The notes: generated from the letters alone by a model not told the origin. A DNA stretch of 33,295 nucleotides from Falsiroseomonas oryziterrae (GCF_021864505.1 NZ_JAKJIB010000013.1:1-33295), one strand, 5' to 3'. Shown: positions 24,212-32,481, counted from the first letter of the stretch. Made by a program: numbers and translations.

Positions 24212-25491
24212 CAGGACGTCGCGATGCAGCCGGTGTTGTCGCGGCTTGGCGCGCCGAGGGCGAGGAACTGCGCCTCCGGCACGCCGAGCGTCTGGTTGAC
24301 CTGCGCGGCGCGGGCGAAGGTGACCGTCGCCGCCTGGCCGCCGCGCTCCTCGATCCGGTTGAGGAAGATGTCGGAGACCGCCTGGCGGTTGTGGTCGAGA
24401 TGCACGTCAGCACCCATCGCGTTCTTGAAGCGCAGGCCCGACAGGGCGCGCTGGAACGCGGCCTGGTTGCCCGAGAGGTCGCCGCGCACCTCGTTCAGCG
24501 CCAGCAGCGCCGCCTGCTGCGCGGTGTAGAAGTTGAAGCCGTGGATCGAGGGCGAGGCGAAGCCGCCCTGGTTCGACCAGCGCCGGCGGTAGCGCGCGAC
24601 GAAGTCGTTCCACATCGGGTCGTCGTGCACGTCGGCGATCGGACCGGCGCTCACCATCCCGACCATGAGGCGGCGATGCGGGCCGCGCGCGGAGAGCATG
24701 GACTGGTCGGCCATGATCGATCCGCCGATCAGCGGCAGGTTGCCGCCGGCCTGTGCGTATTGCGTCATGAAGGCGAGGCCGTCAGAGCCGCCATGGATGA
24801 CGACGAGCGCCCCGGCGCTGCGCGGGATGCGCGCGATGATCGAGGAGTAGTCGGTGGTGCCGAGCGGCGACCACAGGTAGGTCGCCCGGCCGCCGGCGCG
24901 GCAGAACTCCAGGCTGAAGCCGAAGACCTGCGCATAGGGAAAGGCGTAATCGCCCGCCACCACCGCCACTTCCTGCACGTTCAGCGTGCGGCGGACGTAG
25001 TTGCCGAGGCCGGCCATCCACTGCGTGCCGTCGGTGTTGAAGCGGAAGAAATTCGGGCTCGGGTTGCGCAGCGTGGTGTCGGAAGCGCCCGAACTGCCGT
25101 TGATGATCGTCTTGCCCGTCAGCGTGCGGGAGTAGTCGCGCAGCGCGATGCCCTCGGCGCCCGACAGGGGCCCGAGGATCATGTCGACGTTGTCCTGCTC
25201 GATCAGCTTGCGCGCGCGGGCGAGCGCCACGTCGGCCTGCGCGTTGGAGGATTCGCGCACCACCTCGATGCGGCGGCCGCCGGCCTGGTTGTTGTTTTCC
25301 TCGAGCAGCATCTGCATGCAGCGGAAGCCGTCCTGGCCGCCGGTGGCGAAGGGGCCTTCGAGCGTGGCGAGCCAGCCGATCCGGATCGGCGCGTTCTGCG
25401 CGTAGGCCGGCATCCTGAGGCCGGTGGTGGCTGCCGCGCCGGCGCCGAGCGCGCCGAGCAGCAGCTTGCGGCGGTCCATGCGGAAATCCAT
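24211..25491 (-). CDS. periplasmic substrate-binding protein of HAAT ABC transporter (transporter 2)
   Basis: 426 residues. Signal MDFRMDRRKLLLGALGAG then AATTGLRMPAYAQ, with a twin-arginine-like RR at 7-8 and cleavage near AYA-Q. The mature part has the Peripla_BP_6 layout: GWLATLEGPFATGGQDGF, SSNAQADVALARARKLIEQD, GPLSGAEGIAL, INGSSGASDTTLRNPSPNFFRF at the ligand edge, and VVAGDYAFPYAQVFGF. The likely ligand class is a small amide, amino acid or carboxylate; it cannot be fixed. Start chosen at 25491, where GGGAGG lies seven bases upstream; an internal ATG (MDRRKLLL) at 25479 is a weaker option. A 92-base gap separates it from livM, the widest gap inside the operon. Confidence 0.93.
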   Translation of the reverse strand: MDFRMDRRKLLLGALGAGAAATTGLRMPAYAQNAPIRIGWLATLEGPFATGGQDGFRCMQMLLEENNNQAGGRRIEVVRESSNAQADVALARARKLIEQDNVDMILGPLSGAEGIALRDYSRTLTGKTIINGSSGASDTTLRNPSPNFFRFNTDGTQWMAGLGNYVRRTLNVQEVAVVAGDYAFPYAQVFGFSLEFCRAGGRATYLWSPLGTTDYSSIIARIPRSAGALVVIHGGSDGLAFMTQYAQAGGNLPLIGGSIMADQSMLSARGPHRRLMVGMVSAGPIADVHDDPMWNDFVARYRRRWSNQGGFASPSIHGFNFYTAQQAALLALNEVRGDLSGNQAAFQRALSGLRFKNAMGADVHLDHNRQAVSDIFLNRIEERGGQAATVTFARAAQVNQTLGVPEAQFLALGAPSRDNTGCIATS

Positions 25492-25583
25492 CGTCTATCC
25501 TCCCGTTCGTTCGCGGTGCCGGCGCGGTCCGGGCGCCTTGATCGTGCCGCGCGGGGCAGGCGCACCCCCGCGCGGTAGGGTCG

Positions 25584-26630
25584 TCAGCGCGGCGCCTCCG
25601 CCGGTTGTGCGGCGGGCCGGCGCTGCAGCAGCCGGCCGAGGCGCCGCGCGATGCCGAGCACGCCGTCCGGCGAGACGAGCACGATCGCCAGGAAGATCGC
25701 GCCGATCAGCGTGTTGAACCGGTCGCGGTCGTAGAGGTCGGCGGCGAAGGTGTCGAAGACCACGAAGATCAGCGCGCCGATGAAGGCGCCGATCGGATGG
25801 CCGAGACCGCCGATGACGGCCATGACCAGGATGTTCACCGTGGCGCCCAGGCCGATCGTGCCGGGCGAGATGCCGATGTTGTAGAAGGTCGCCAGCAGCC
25901 CGCCCCAGCCGGCGATGAAGCCGGCGATGCCGAATGCCGCAATGCGGTGGAGCGCGGCATGGTAGCCGAGCGCGTTGACGCGCCTGACATTGTCGCGGAT
26001 GCCCTGCAGCGCGAGACCGAAGGGCGTGCGCACCACGTAGAGCACCATGGCGTAGAGCACCGCCGCGACGACGAGCGCGGTGTAGTAGAAGACGTAGGTG
26101 TTGCGGAACGGAAGGCCGAGGATCTCGGGACCGACGACGTTGCGGATGCCCTCGTAGCCGTTGAACCAGGCGATGTTGGTCTGGATGAAGAGGTGGACGC
26201 CGACGGCCAGCGCGAGCGTGATCATCAGCAGGTAGATGCCCTGGGTGCGGACCGCGATGGCGCCGACCAGCAGGCCCATGGCCGTGGCGGCCAGCAGCCC
26301 GAGCGGGATCGCCACGGCGTAGGGCACGCCCCCGACGATGGAGGGCACCGCGCCCGGCACCAGCACCGCGACGGTGTAGCCCGCGATGCCCGCCACCATC
26401 ATCTGCGCCAGGCTGACGAAGCCCCCGTAGGTCGCGAGGAAGGTCATGGACATCGCGATGATGCCGAAGACGATGGCGCGGCCGAGGATGTTGGCGGTGA
26501 AGAAGGGGGGGATCACCGCGGGCAGGACGAGCAGCACGGCGAGGAGCGCGAGCGAGGCCGGCAGCACCCAGGCCGAGCGCACGCCGCGCGCGGCCAGGCC
26601 GGTGCGGACCGCTCCGGTACGCTCGCTCAT
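25584..26630 (-). CDS. livM: HAAT ABC transporter permease, LivM type (transporter 2)
   Basis: 348 residues, longer than the transporter 1 LivM because of a roughly 25-residue polar N-terminus and a polar C-terminal tail. Seen: ATYGGFVSLAQMMVAGIAGY, VRTQGIYLLMITLALAVGVH, NGYEGIRNV, FGLALQGIRDNVRRVNALGY (coupling region), and VIGGLGHPIGAFIGALIFV. These are the LivM landmarks. The reading frame stays open upstream through livH, giving a misleading 768-codon frame. ATG at 26630 forms the four-base ATGA overlap with the livH stop and fits the family. It forms the pore with LivH. Confidence 0.94.
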   Translation of the reverse strand: MSERTGAVRTGLAARGVRSAWVLPASLALLAVLLVLPAVIPPFFTANILGRAIVFGIIAMSMTFLATYGGFVSLAQMMVAGIAGYTVAVLVPGAVPSIVGGVPYAVAIPLGLLAATAMGLLVGAIAVRTQGIYLLMITLALAVGVHLFIQTNIAWFNGYEGIRNVVGPEILGLPFRNTYVFYYTALVVAAVLYAMVLYVVRTPFGLALQGIRDNVRRVNALGYHAALHRIAAFGIAGFIAGWGGLLATFYNIGISPGTIGLGATVNILVMAVIGGLGHPIGAFIGALIFVVFDTFAADLYDRDRFNTLIGAIFLAIVLVSPDGVLGIARRLGRLLQRRPAAQPAEAPR

Positions 26631-27511
26631 GCCGGGCGCCCCAGGATTCCCTGTGGCCGCACGGCGAGGACGGTCGCCATGATCAGGAAGGTGAGGATCA
26701 CCGAATAGGTCGGGAACAGCGCCTGGCCGATCTGTTCCGCAAGGCCGACAAGGATGGCGCCGATCGCGGTCCCGGCGATCGAGCCCATGCCGCCCACGAT
26801 GACGACAACCAGCGACGTCAGCAGGAACCGCACGTCGACGCCCTGCACCAGCGGCTGCGCGGTGCTGCCGATGACCCCGCCGAGCCCGGCGAGGCCGGCG
26901 CCGAGCGCGAAGACCGCGAGCGAGACGAGCGGCACGTTGATGCCCGTCGCTGCGAGCATCTGCCGGTCGTCCACGCCGGCCCGGATCATCAGGCCGAGCT
27001 TCGTCTTGTTGAGCAGCAGCCAGAGCGCGACGCCGACGGCGATGGCGATGCCGATCTGCACGAGGCGGAAGGTCGGGTAGCGCCCGACGCCGGGCACCTG
27101 CGTGCTGCCGAAGATCGCGTCGGGCGCGAAGAACTGGCGGCTGGTGCCGCCGAAATAGGCGAGGAGCTGGTCCGCGACGATGATCGACACGCCGATGGTC
27201 ACGAGCGCCTGCCGCAGTTCCTGCCCCTGCATCCAGCCGAGCAGCGTCGCCTGCATGAGCACGCCGAACACCGCGGCGGATGCGATGCCGGCCAGGATCC
27301 CCGCATGCCACGCCCACCACACGTCCTGGTCGTAGAGCGGCTCGAACACGGCGTAGCCGATATAGGCGCCGAGCATGTAGAGCGAGCCATGCGCCATGTT
27401 CACGGTGCGCATCAGCCCGAAGATCAGGGAGAAGCCGCTGGCGACGATGAAATAGAGCGCGGCGAGCGTCAGCCCGTTGAGGACGACTGTCGCGGCCAGG
27501 CCACCCGTCAT
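26627..27511 (-). CDS. livH: HAAT ABC transporter permease, LivH type (transporter 2), first gene of the long operon
   Basis: 294 residues, about eight membrane spans. Seen: VLNGLTLAALYFIVASGFSLIFGLMRTVNMAHG (8-40 region, LivH signature), FGGTSRQFF, LNKTKLGLMIRAGVDDRQMLAATGINV (coupling region), and VIVGGMGSIAGTAIGAILVGL. It is the first of ten minus-strand genes with only small gaps, so transcription probably starts in the 269-base divergent region upstream, where a promoter-like pair at 27587-27615 is seen. It overlaps livM by four bases. Confidence 0.94.
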   Translation of the reverse strand: MTGGLAATVVLNGLTLAALYFIVASGFSLIFGLMRTVNMAHGSLYMLGAYIGYAVFEPLYDQDVWWAWHAGILAGIASAAVFGVLMQATLLGWMQGQELRQALVTIGVSIIVADQLLAYFGGTSRQFFAPDAIFGSTQVPGVGRYPTFRLVQIGIAIAVGVALWLLLNKTKLGLMIRAGVDDRQMLAATGINVPLVSLAVFALGAGLAGLGGVIGSTAQPLVQGVDVRFLLTSLVVVIVGGMGSIAGTAIGAILVGLAEQIGQALFPTYSVILTFLIMATVLAVRPQGILGRPA

Positions 27512-27586
27512 GCACGCTCCCCCGCGCGGCAGGCGGTGACGGTGCCGTCATGCACGGCCCATCCTGTCCCCGCAGCGTCTTCGCCG

Positions 27587-27640
27587 ATTGGAGGCAAATC
27601 AGCGGGATAAGGCAAGGGTGCCCCAGTAGATTTTGCCTCC
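27587..27640 (-). promoter_or_regulatory. possible livH promoter flanked by an inverted repeat
   Basis: On the minus strand TTGCCT (27615-27610), 17 bases, TCCAAT (27592-27587) form a -35/-10 pair with 4/6 matches each. GGAGGCAAA (27590-27598) and its exact reverse complement TTTGCCTCC (27632-27640) lie over the -10 and upstream of the -35. Such an arrangement suits an operator pair or a looped repressor. The rest of the 269-base region between livH and the isomerase gene (27512-27780) holds TGACGG-TG-CCGTCA (27537-27550) and an AT-richer stretch near 27711-27730; no gene is visible there. Confidence 0.4.
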
Positions 27641-27780
27641 CGCCCTTCCGGCATCCCGTCGCGGTTGCGCCCGGAGCTCCGTCATTCGTCTTCCGGCCGC
27701 ATGGCGCCTCTGACATAACTCCGTAAACTTTCCGGGCGAGGGCGAGGCCGTCCTGCGACCCGGAGGCAGGGGAGGAAGCG

Positions 27781-28836
27781 ATGCGCACGCTCAAGGGGCC
27801 GGCGATCTTCCTGGCGCAATTCGCCGGGGACGACGCGCCGTTCAACACGCTCGACGCGATCGGAGGCTGGGCGGCGTCGCTCGGCTTCAAGGGGGTGCAG
27901 ATCCCATCCTGGGACGGACGGCTGTTCGACCTGGCGCGTGCCGCGGAAAGCCGCGCCTATTGCGACGACGTGCGCGCGACGCTCGCGAAGCACGGGGTCG
28001 AGGTGACGGAGCTGTCCACGCATCTCCAGGGCCAGCTCGTCGCGGCGCATCCGGTCTACGACACCGCCTTCGACGGCTTCGCGCCGGAGAGCGTGCGCGG
28101 TCGCCCGCAGGCGCGGCAGGAGTGGGCGGTGCAGCAGCTGCACCATGCGGCGAAGGCGGCGCGCAACCTCGGCCTCGACGCGCATGCGACCTTCTCAGGC
28201 GCGCTCTGCTGGCCCTTCGTCTATCCCTGGCCGCAGCGGCCGGCGGGGCTGGTGGAGACGGGCTTCGCGGAGCTCGCGAAGCGCTGGCGGCCGATCCTCG
28301 ATGCCTTCGACGCGCAGGGCGTGGATGTCTGCTACGAGATCCATCCGGGCGAGGATCTGCACGACGGCGCCACCTTCGAGCGCTTCCTCGAGGCCGTCGG
28401 CGCCCATCCGCGCTGCAACATCCTCTACGACCCGAGCCACTTCGTGCTGCAGGCGCTGGACCACACCGCCTTCATCGACATCTACCATCCGCGCATCCGC
28501 ATGTTCCACGTGAAGGATGCGGAGCTGCGGCCGAACGGGCGCGTCGGCGTCTATGGCGGCTACCTGCCCTGGGCGGAGCGCGCGGGCCGCTTCCGCTCGC
28601 TCGGCGACGGGCAGGTCGATTTCAGGACGGTGTTCTCGAAGCTTGCGCAATACGATTTTCGGGGCTGGGCGGTGCTGGAATGGGAGTGCTGCCTGAAGCA
28701 TCCGGAGGACGGGGCGCGCGAGGGGGCGAAGTTCATCGCCGACCACATCATCCGCGTGACGGAAAAGGCCTTCGACGACTTCGCGGCGTCCGGAACGGAC
28801 GAGGCCGCGAACCGCCGCATGCTCGGGATCGGTTGA
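27781..28836 (+). CDS. sugar phosphate isomerase/epimerase family protein (AP-endonuclease-2-like TIM barrel)
   Basis: 351 residues, cytoplasmic TIM barrel of the xylose-isomerase-like family. Probable metal ligands: Glu in VCYEIHPGE, Asp and His in LYDPSHF, the His of FHVKDAE, and Glu in VLEWEC. Known relatives include IolE, IolI, ketohexose epimerases and hydroxypyruvate isomerase; the sequence alone does not pick one. GGGGAGGAAG precedes the ATG by few bases. It is one base from the following Gfo/Idh/MocA gene, a pairing typical of cyclitol or sugar catabolism. It is divergent from the transporter 2 operon, so both may share control. Confidence 0.9.
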   Translation: MRTLKGPAIFLAQFAGDDAPFNTLDAIGGWAASLGFKGVQIPSWDGRLFDLARAAESRAYCDDVRATLAKHGVEVTELSTHLQGQLVAAHPVYDTAFDGFAPESVRGRPQARQEWAVQQLHHAAKAARNLGLDAHATFSGALCWPFVYPWPQRPAGLVETGFAELAKRWRPILDAFDAQGVDVCYEIHPGEDLHDGATFERFLEAVGAHPRCNILYDPSHFVLQALDHTAFIDIYHPRIRMFHVKDAELRPNGRVGVYGGYLPWAERAGRFRSLGDGQVDFRTVFSKLAQYDFRGWAVLEWECCLKHPEDGAREGAKFIADHIIRVTEKAFDDFAASGTDEAANRRMLGIG

Positions 28837-28837
28837 G

Positions 28838-30013
28838 ATGGTCGCGGGCAGCGGATTGGGCGCGGCGCGGCGGCTGCGCCTCGGCATGGTCGGCGGGGGC
28901 GAGGGCGCCTTCATCGGCGGCGTGCACCGGATGGCGGCGCGGCTCGACGACCGGTGGGAGCTGGTGGCGGGCAGCTTCTCGCGCGATGCGGAACGCGGGC
29001 GGCGCTCGGCGGCGATGCTCGGCGTGGCAGAGGACCGCGCCTATGGCGACTGGCGCGAGATGGCGCGGGTCGAGGCGGCGCGGCCGGACGGCATCCATGC
29101 CGTCTCCATCGTGACGCCGAACGCCTCGCACCACGCGATCGCGCGGGCCTTCCTTGACGCCGGGATCCATGTGATCTGCGACAAGCCGCTCTGCACGACG
29201 ATGGAGGATGCGCGCGACCTGGTACGCGCGGTGCAAGCCTCGGGCCGGGTCTTCGCGCTGACGCACAACTACACGGGCTATCCGATGGTGCGGCACGCGC
29301 GGGCGATGGTGGAGGCCGGCGAGCTCGGCGCGATCCGCGTGGTGCAGGTGGAGTATCCGCAGGACTGGCTCAGCACGAAGCTCGAGGAGACCGGGCAGAA
29401 GCAGGCGGCCTGGCGCGTGGATCCGGCGCAGGCGGGGCCGGCGGGGTCGCTCGGCGACCTCGGGACCCATGCGCACAACATCGCGGAATTCGTGACGGGG
29501 CTGCGGGTCGAGAGCGTCTGCGCGGAGCTGACGAGCTTCGTGGCGGGACGCGCGCTGGACGACAACGCGCAGGCGATGCTGCGCTTCGCGGGCGGCGCGC
29601 GGGGCCTGTTGTGGGCGTCGCAGGTCGCGCCGGGGAACGAGAACGCGCTGAAGCTCCGCGTCTATGGCGAGAAGGCCGGGCTGGAATGGGCGCAGGAGCA
29701 TCCGAACCAGCTGCGGTTCTCGCCGCTCGGCGAGGCGCCGCGGGTGCTGGCGCGCGGCGTCGGGCCGCTCAGCCCGGCGGCGGCGCATGCCACGCGGATT
29801 CCGGCCGGGCATCCGGAGGGCTACCTGGAGGCTTTCGGACAAATCTACCGGGACGCGGCGGAGCAGGTGGCGGCGCGGGTCGAGGGCCGGCAGGCGGATC
29901 CGGCGGCGCTGCTGGTGCCGACGGTCGAGGACGGCGCGCGGGGCATCGCCTTCGTCGCGGCCTGCGTCGAGAGCAGCCGACGCGGCGGCGCCTGGGTGGG
30001 TGTCGAAGCGTAG
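28838..30013 (+). CDS. Gfo/Idh/MocA family NAD(P)-dependent oxidoreductase
   Basis: 391 residues. N-terminal Rossmann fold with LGMVGGGEGAFIGGVHR (the glycine-rich nucleotide turn), VSIVTPNASHHAIARAFL, and ICDKPLCTTMEDA, where the family's E-K-P is D-K-P and the lysine is the catalytic one. The C-terminal alpha/beta domain contains WRVDPAQAGPAGSLGDLGTHAHN, with the conserved GDLGTH-type segment supplying the catalytic Asp and His. Known substrates are sugars, inositols and their derivatives. The ATG is one base after the isomerase stop. An odd patch of low-preference codons (GGA CAA for Gly-Gln at 29837-29842) lies in the motif FGQIYRD and is shared with the repeat after the gene. Confidence 0.93.
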   Translation: MVAGSGLGAARRLRLGMVGGGEGAFIGGVHRMAARLDDRWELVAGSFSRDAERGRRSAAMLGVAEDRAYGDWREMARVEAARPDGIHAVSIVTPNASHHAIARAFLDAGIHVICDKPLCTTMEDARDLVRAVQASGRVFALTHNYTGYPMVRHARAMVEAGELGAIRVVQVEYPQDWLSTKLEETGQKQAAWRVDPAQAGPAGSLGDLGTHAHNIAEFVTGLRVESVCAELTSFVAGRALDDNAQAMLRFAGGARGLLWASQVAPGNENALKLRVYGEKAGLEWAQEHPNQLRFSPLGEAPRVLARGVGPLSPAAAHATRIPAGHPEGYLEAFGQIYRDAAEQVAARVEGRQADPAALLVPTVEDGARGIAFVAACVESSRRGGAWVGVEA

Positions 30014-30020
30014 AGCCACT

Positions 30021-30179
30021 TTGCCGTTTTATTGCTTTAGGCGGAGGCGGCGCGGGCGCGTTTCGGACAAATTGGCCAGGGGAGCGGGGCGGCGGTCGCC
30101 CCCCCTGAAGGGGGGAGAGGGCTTTAGCCCTTTGGCGCTTTATCGCTTTACGCGGCGCGGGCGGGATTCGGACAAATTG
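30021..30179. repeat. two imperfect direct copies of a 48-54 base element
   Basis: Copy 1 at 30021-30074 and copy 2 at 30132-30179 share the order TT-GCC/GGC-G, TTTAT-T/C-GCTTTA, GCGGCGCGGGCG, and end in TTCGGACAAATTG. They are AT-rich at one end, unlike the surrounding coding DNA. They lie in the 361-base gap after the Gfo/Idh/MocA gene (30014-30374), which holds no recognisable gene. The gap also holds two hairpins (30099-30130) and the terminator-like hairpin at 30341-30364; 30180-30340 shows no structure I can name. Confidence 0.6.
30099..30130 (+). terminator. two consecutive hairpins between the repeat copies
   Basis: A C7 run (30099-30105), TGAA, then a G6 run (30110-30115) make a 6-bp hairpin. 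GGGC-TTTA-GCCC (30119-30130) followed by TTT makes a second. Together they could end transcription of the isomerase/dehydrogenase operon about 100 bases after its stop. Confidence 0.4.
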
Positions 30180-30340
30180 CGCGGACCTGCCTGATGGAAG
30201 GGTCTGGCGGGCGGATGCACGGCTTCAAAGAACGGCTGCCCTAACAAGGACATTATTCCTATGTTGCCCTGCCTGTCGGCTCACGGTCCAGGGTAAAGTG
30301 CGGGTGGAGCGTGGTACCGAATCACGAACCCCCACCCCGA

Positions 30341-30364
30341 CCCTCCCCCGCCTGCGGGGGAGGG
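30341..30364. terminator. GC-rich hairpin downstream of the ABC-F gene
   Basis: CCCTCCCCC, loop GCCTGC, GGGGGAGGG: a perfect 9-bp stem ten bases beyond the uup stop (read on the minus strand). The flank CCCCCACCCCGA makes it look like a dispersed extragenic palindrome often seen in GC-rich alphaproteobacteria; it may also terminate uup transcription. No T-tract is present. Confidence 0.5.
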
Positions 30365-30374
30365 AGACGGCCGG

Positions 30375-32189
30375 TCAGGCCTCCAGCTCCTCGCGCAGCA
30401 ATTCCAGGCGCAGCCACTCCTCCTCCGCCGCGTCGCGCTCGGCCTGCTTCTTGCCGAGCAGGCTGGTGCGGGCCGCGAACCCGGGCGGGTCGCGGGTGTA
30501 GAGCGCGGGATCGGCCAACTGGCCCTGCAGCGCCGCGATCTCCTTTTCCAGCTGCGCGATGCGCGCGGGCAGCGTCTCCAGCGCGTGCTTGTCCTTGAAG
30601 GACATCTTCGGCTTCGCGGCGGCGCGCGGCGCGTCCTCCACCGTGTCACGGCGGGCCGGCGCATCCGATGCGACAGCCGCCTTCGCCGTCGCCTCCACGC
30701 CGCGGCCGCGTTGCGCGACCATGTCGGTGTAGCCGCCGGCATAGTCCTGCCAGCGCCCCGCGCCCTCCGACACGATCACGTTGGTCGCGACACGGTCGAG
30801 GAAGTCGCGGTCGTGGCTGACCACGATCACCGTGCCCTGGTAGTCGCCGAGCAGTTCCTGCAGCAGGTCCAGCGTCTCGAGGTCGAGGTCGTTGGTCGGC
30901 TCGTCCAGCACCAGCAGGTTGGAGGGCTGCGCCAGCGCGCGGGCCAGCATGAGCCGGCCGCGCTCGCCGCCCGACAGGTGCCCGACCGGCGTGCGCGCCT
31001 GTTCGGGGACGAAAAGGAACTCCTTCATGTAGCCGACGACGTGCTTCGTCTCGGTGCCCACGCGGATCTGGTCGCCGCGCCCGCCCGTCAGCGCATCGGA
31101 GAGCGTGGTCAGCGGGTCGAGCCCAGCGCGCATCTGGTCCAGCGTGACCATCTGCAGGTTGGTGCCCAGCGTGACCGTGCCGGTATCGGGCGCGAGCGCG
31201 CCGGTGAGCATCTTCAGCAGCGTCGTCTTGCCCGCGCCGTTCGGGCCGACGATGCCGGTGCGGTCGCCGCGGATGATGCGGGTGGAGAAGTCGCGCACCA
31301 CCGGGGTGCCGCCGAAGGATTTTGCGATGCTCTCGGCGGCGACGACGAGGGTGCCGGAGCCGTCCGCCTCGGCGGCGGCCATGCGCACCGTGCCGGCGGG
31401 GCCGATGCGTTCCTTCCGGCGCTTGCGCAGCTCCTGCAGGCCGGCGAGGCGCCGGACGTTGCGCTTGCGTCGGGCGGTGACGCCGTAGCGCAGCCAGTGC
31501 TCCTCCCGCACGATCTTGCGGGCGAGCTTGTGCGCCTCGGCCTCCTCCTCCTCCAGCACGCGGTCGCGCCAGGCCTCGAAGCCGGCGAAGCCTTCCTCCA
31601 GCCGGCGCGTCGTGCCGCGGTCGAGCCAGACCATGGCGCGCGAGAGGCGCTCGAGGAAACGCCGGTCGTGGCTGATCAGCACCAGCGCGCCGCGCGTCGC
31701 GGCAAGCTCGGCTTCCAGCCATTCGATCGCGGGCAGGTCGAGATGGTTGGTCGGCTCGTCGAGCAGCAGGATGTCGGGGCGCGGCGCGAGGACGCGGGCG
31801 AGGGCTGCGCGGCGCGCCTCGCCGCCCGAGAGGCGCGCCGGTTCCTCCTCGCCCGTCAGGCCGAGGCCTTCCAGCAGCACGCGGGCGCGGTGCGGGTCGT
31901 CGCCGGGGGCGAGGCCGGCCTCGACGAAGGCGCCGGTGGTGGCGAAGCCCGAGAGGTCGGGTTCCTGCGGCAGGTAGCGCAGCGTGGCGCCGGGCTGGAG
32001 GAAGCGCGTGCCGCCATCCGGCTCGATCATGCCGGCGGCGATCTTCAGCAGCGTGGACTTGCCCGAGCCGTTGCGGCCGACGAGCGCGAGGCGATCGCCG
32101 GCGCCGACCATGAGCTCGGCGCCGTCGAGCAGCTGGGTCGTGCCGAGGCGCAGGCGGATGTCGCGGAGATGCAGCAGCGGCGGGGGCAT
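30375..32189 (-). CDS. uup: ABC-F family ATPase, Uup type
   Basis: 604 residues with two fused ABC domains and no membrane segment. Domain 1: Walker A GRNGSGKST (38-46), signature LSGGEARR, Walker B ILLLDEPTNHLD. Linker: charged helix with EEEEAEAHKLARKIVREEHW and RKRNVRRL. Domain 2: GPNGAGKTT, LSGGERGR, LLVLDEPTNDLDLETLD. A C-terminal coiled coil (about 535-604, TLPARIAQLEKEIAALQGQL) is the DNA/ribosome-binding tail typical of Uup. ABC-F proteins act on ribosomes; Uup also affects transposon excision in E. coli. Start at ATG 32189; the open frame upstream reads into the intergenic region and has no similarity. It follows tamB by about 306 bases. Confidence 0.9.
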   Translation of the reverse strand: MPPPLLHLRDIRLRLGTTQLLDGAELMVGAGDRLALVGRNGSGKSTLLKIAAGMIEPDGGTRFLQPGATLRYLPQEPDLSGFATTGAFVEAGLAPGDDPHRARVLLEGLGLTGEEEPARLSGGEARRAALARVLAPRPDILLLDEPTNHLDLPAIEWLEAELAATRGALVLISHDRRFLERLSRAMVWLDRGTTRRLEEGFAGFEAWRDRVLEEEEAEAHKLARKIVREEHWLRYGVTARRKRNVRRLAGLQELRKRRKERIGPAGTVRMAAAEADGSGTLVVAAESIAKSFGGTPVVRDFSTRIIRGDRTGIVGPNGAGKTTLLKMLTGALAPDTGTVTLGTNLQMVTLDQMRAGLDPLTTLSDALTGGRGDQIRVGTETKHVVGYMKEFLFVPEQARTPVGHLSGGERGRLMLARALAQPSNLLVLDEPTNDLDLETLDLLQELLGDYQGTVIVVSHDRDFLDRVATNVIVSEGAGRWQDYAGGYTDMVAQRGRGVEATAKAAVASDAPARRDTVEDAPRAAAKPKMSFKDKHALETLPARIAQLEKEIAALQGQLADPALYTRDPPGFAARTSLLGKKQAERDAAEEEWLRLELLREELEA

Positions 32190-32378
32190 GGCCGCGGTGT
32201 GGGCGGGGGGCGGCGGGGCGTCAACGGGGGTGCGACGGCGCGTTGGCTGCCCGGTCGGTCGCGCCCCCACCCGGCCTCGCTGCCGCTCGGCCGTCGAACG
32301 CCCTTGGCGTCCGCCCCCCCGCTGCGCGGGCGAGGGGAATTGGGCCGACCGCGCCCCAGCCCTAGCGCCCCCGGTGGC

Positions 32379-32403
32379 CCTGTCGTGGCTTTGCCACGAC
32401 AGG
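32379..32403. repeat. perfect 11-bp stem-loop
   Basis: CCTGTCGTGGC, loop TTT, GCCACGACAGG. It stands in the uup-tamB gap, after the tamB stop in the direction of transcription. It could be a terminator for tamB, an attenuator for uup, or an extragenic palindrome. Confidence 0.55.
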
Positions 32404-32449
32404 ATGAGCCGCCATCGTAAGCTTGGCGCCAATCGGGGCCCCCGCGGCG

Positions 32450-32481
32450 TTTTTCAGCGCCGCGCATGCGGCGCGGAAAAA
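32450..32481 (-). terminator. terminator-like hairpin after tamB
   Basis: TTTTTC at 32450-32455 pairs with GAAAAA at 32476-32481, and GCGCCGC (32457-32463) pairs with GCGGCGC (32468-32474), with one A.G mismatch and loop GCAT. It lies 15 bases beyond the tamB stop on the minus strand. The A/T base of the stem resembles bidirectional terminators. Confidence 0.55.

Noticed and set aside
25584-27890. Apparent 768-residue protein ending in LivM
   Set aside because: The first part is livH DNA read in the wrong frame; LivM begins at 26630 with an ATGA overlap.
30021-30179. Insertion sequence or its remnant
   Set aside because: No transposase frame and no terminal inverted repeats; only two short imperfect copies, so I list it as a repeat of unknown kind.
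30375-32432. 685-residue version of the ABC-F protein
   Set aside because: The added 81 residues are intergenic, Arg/Pro/Gly-rich and not similar to ABC-F N-termini; ATG 32189 starts directly with the ABC domain.
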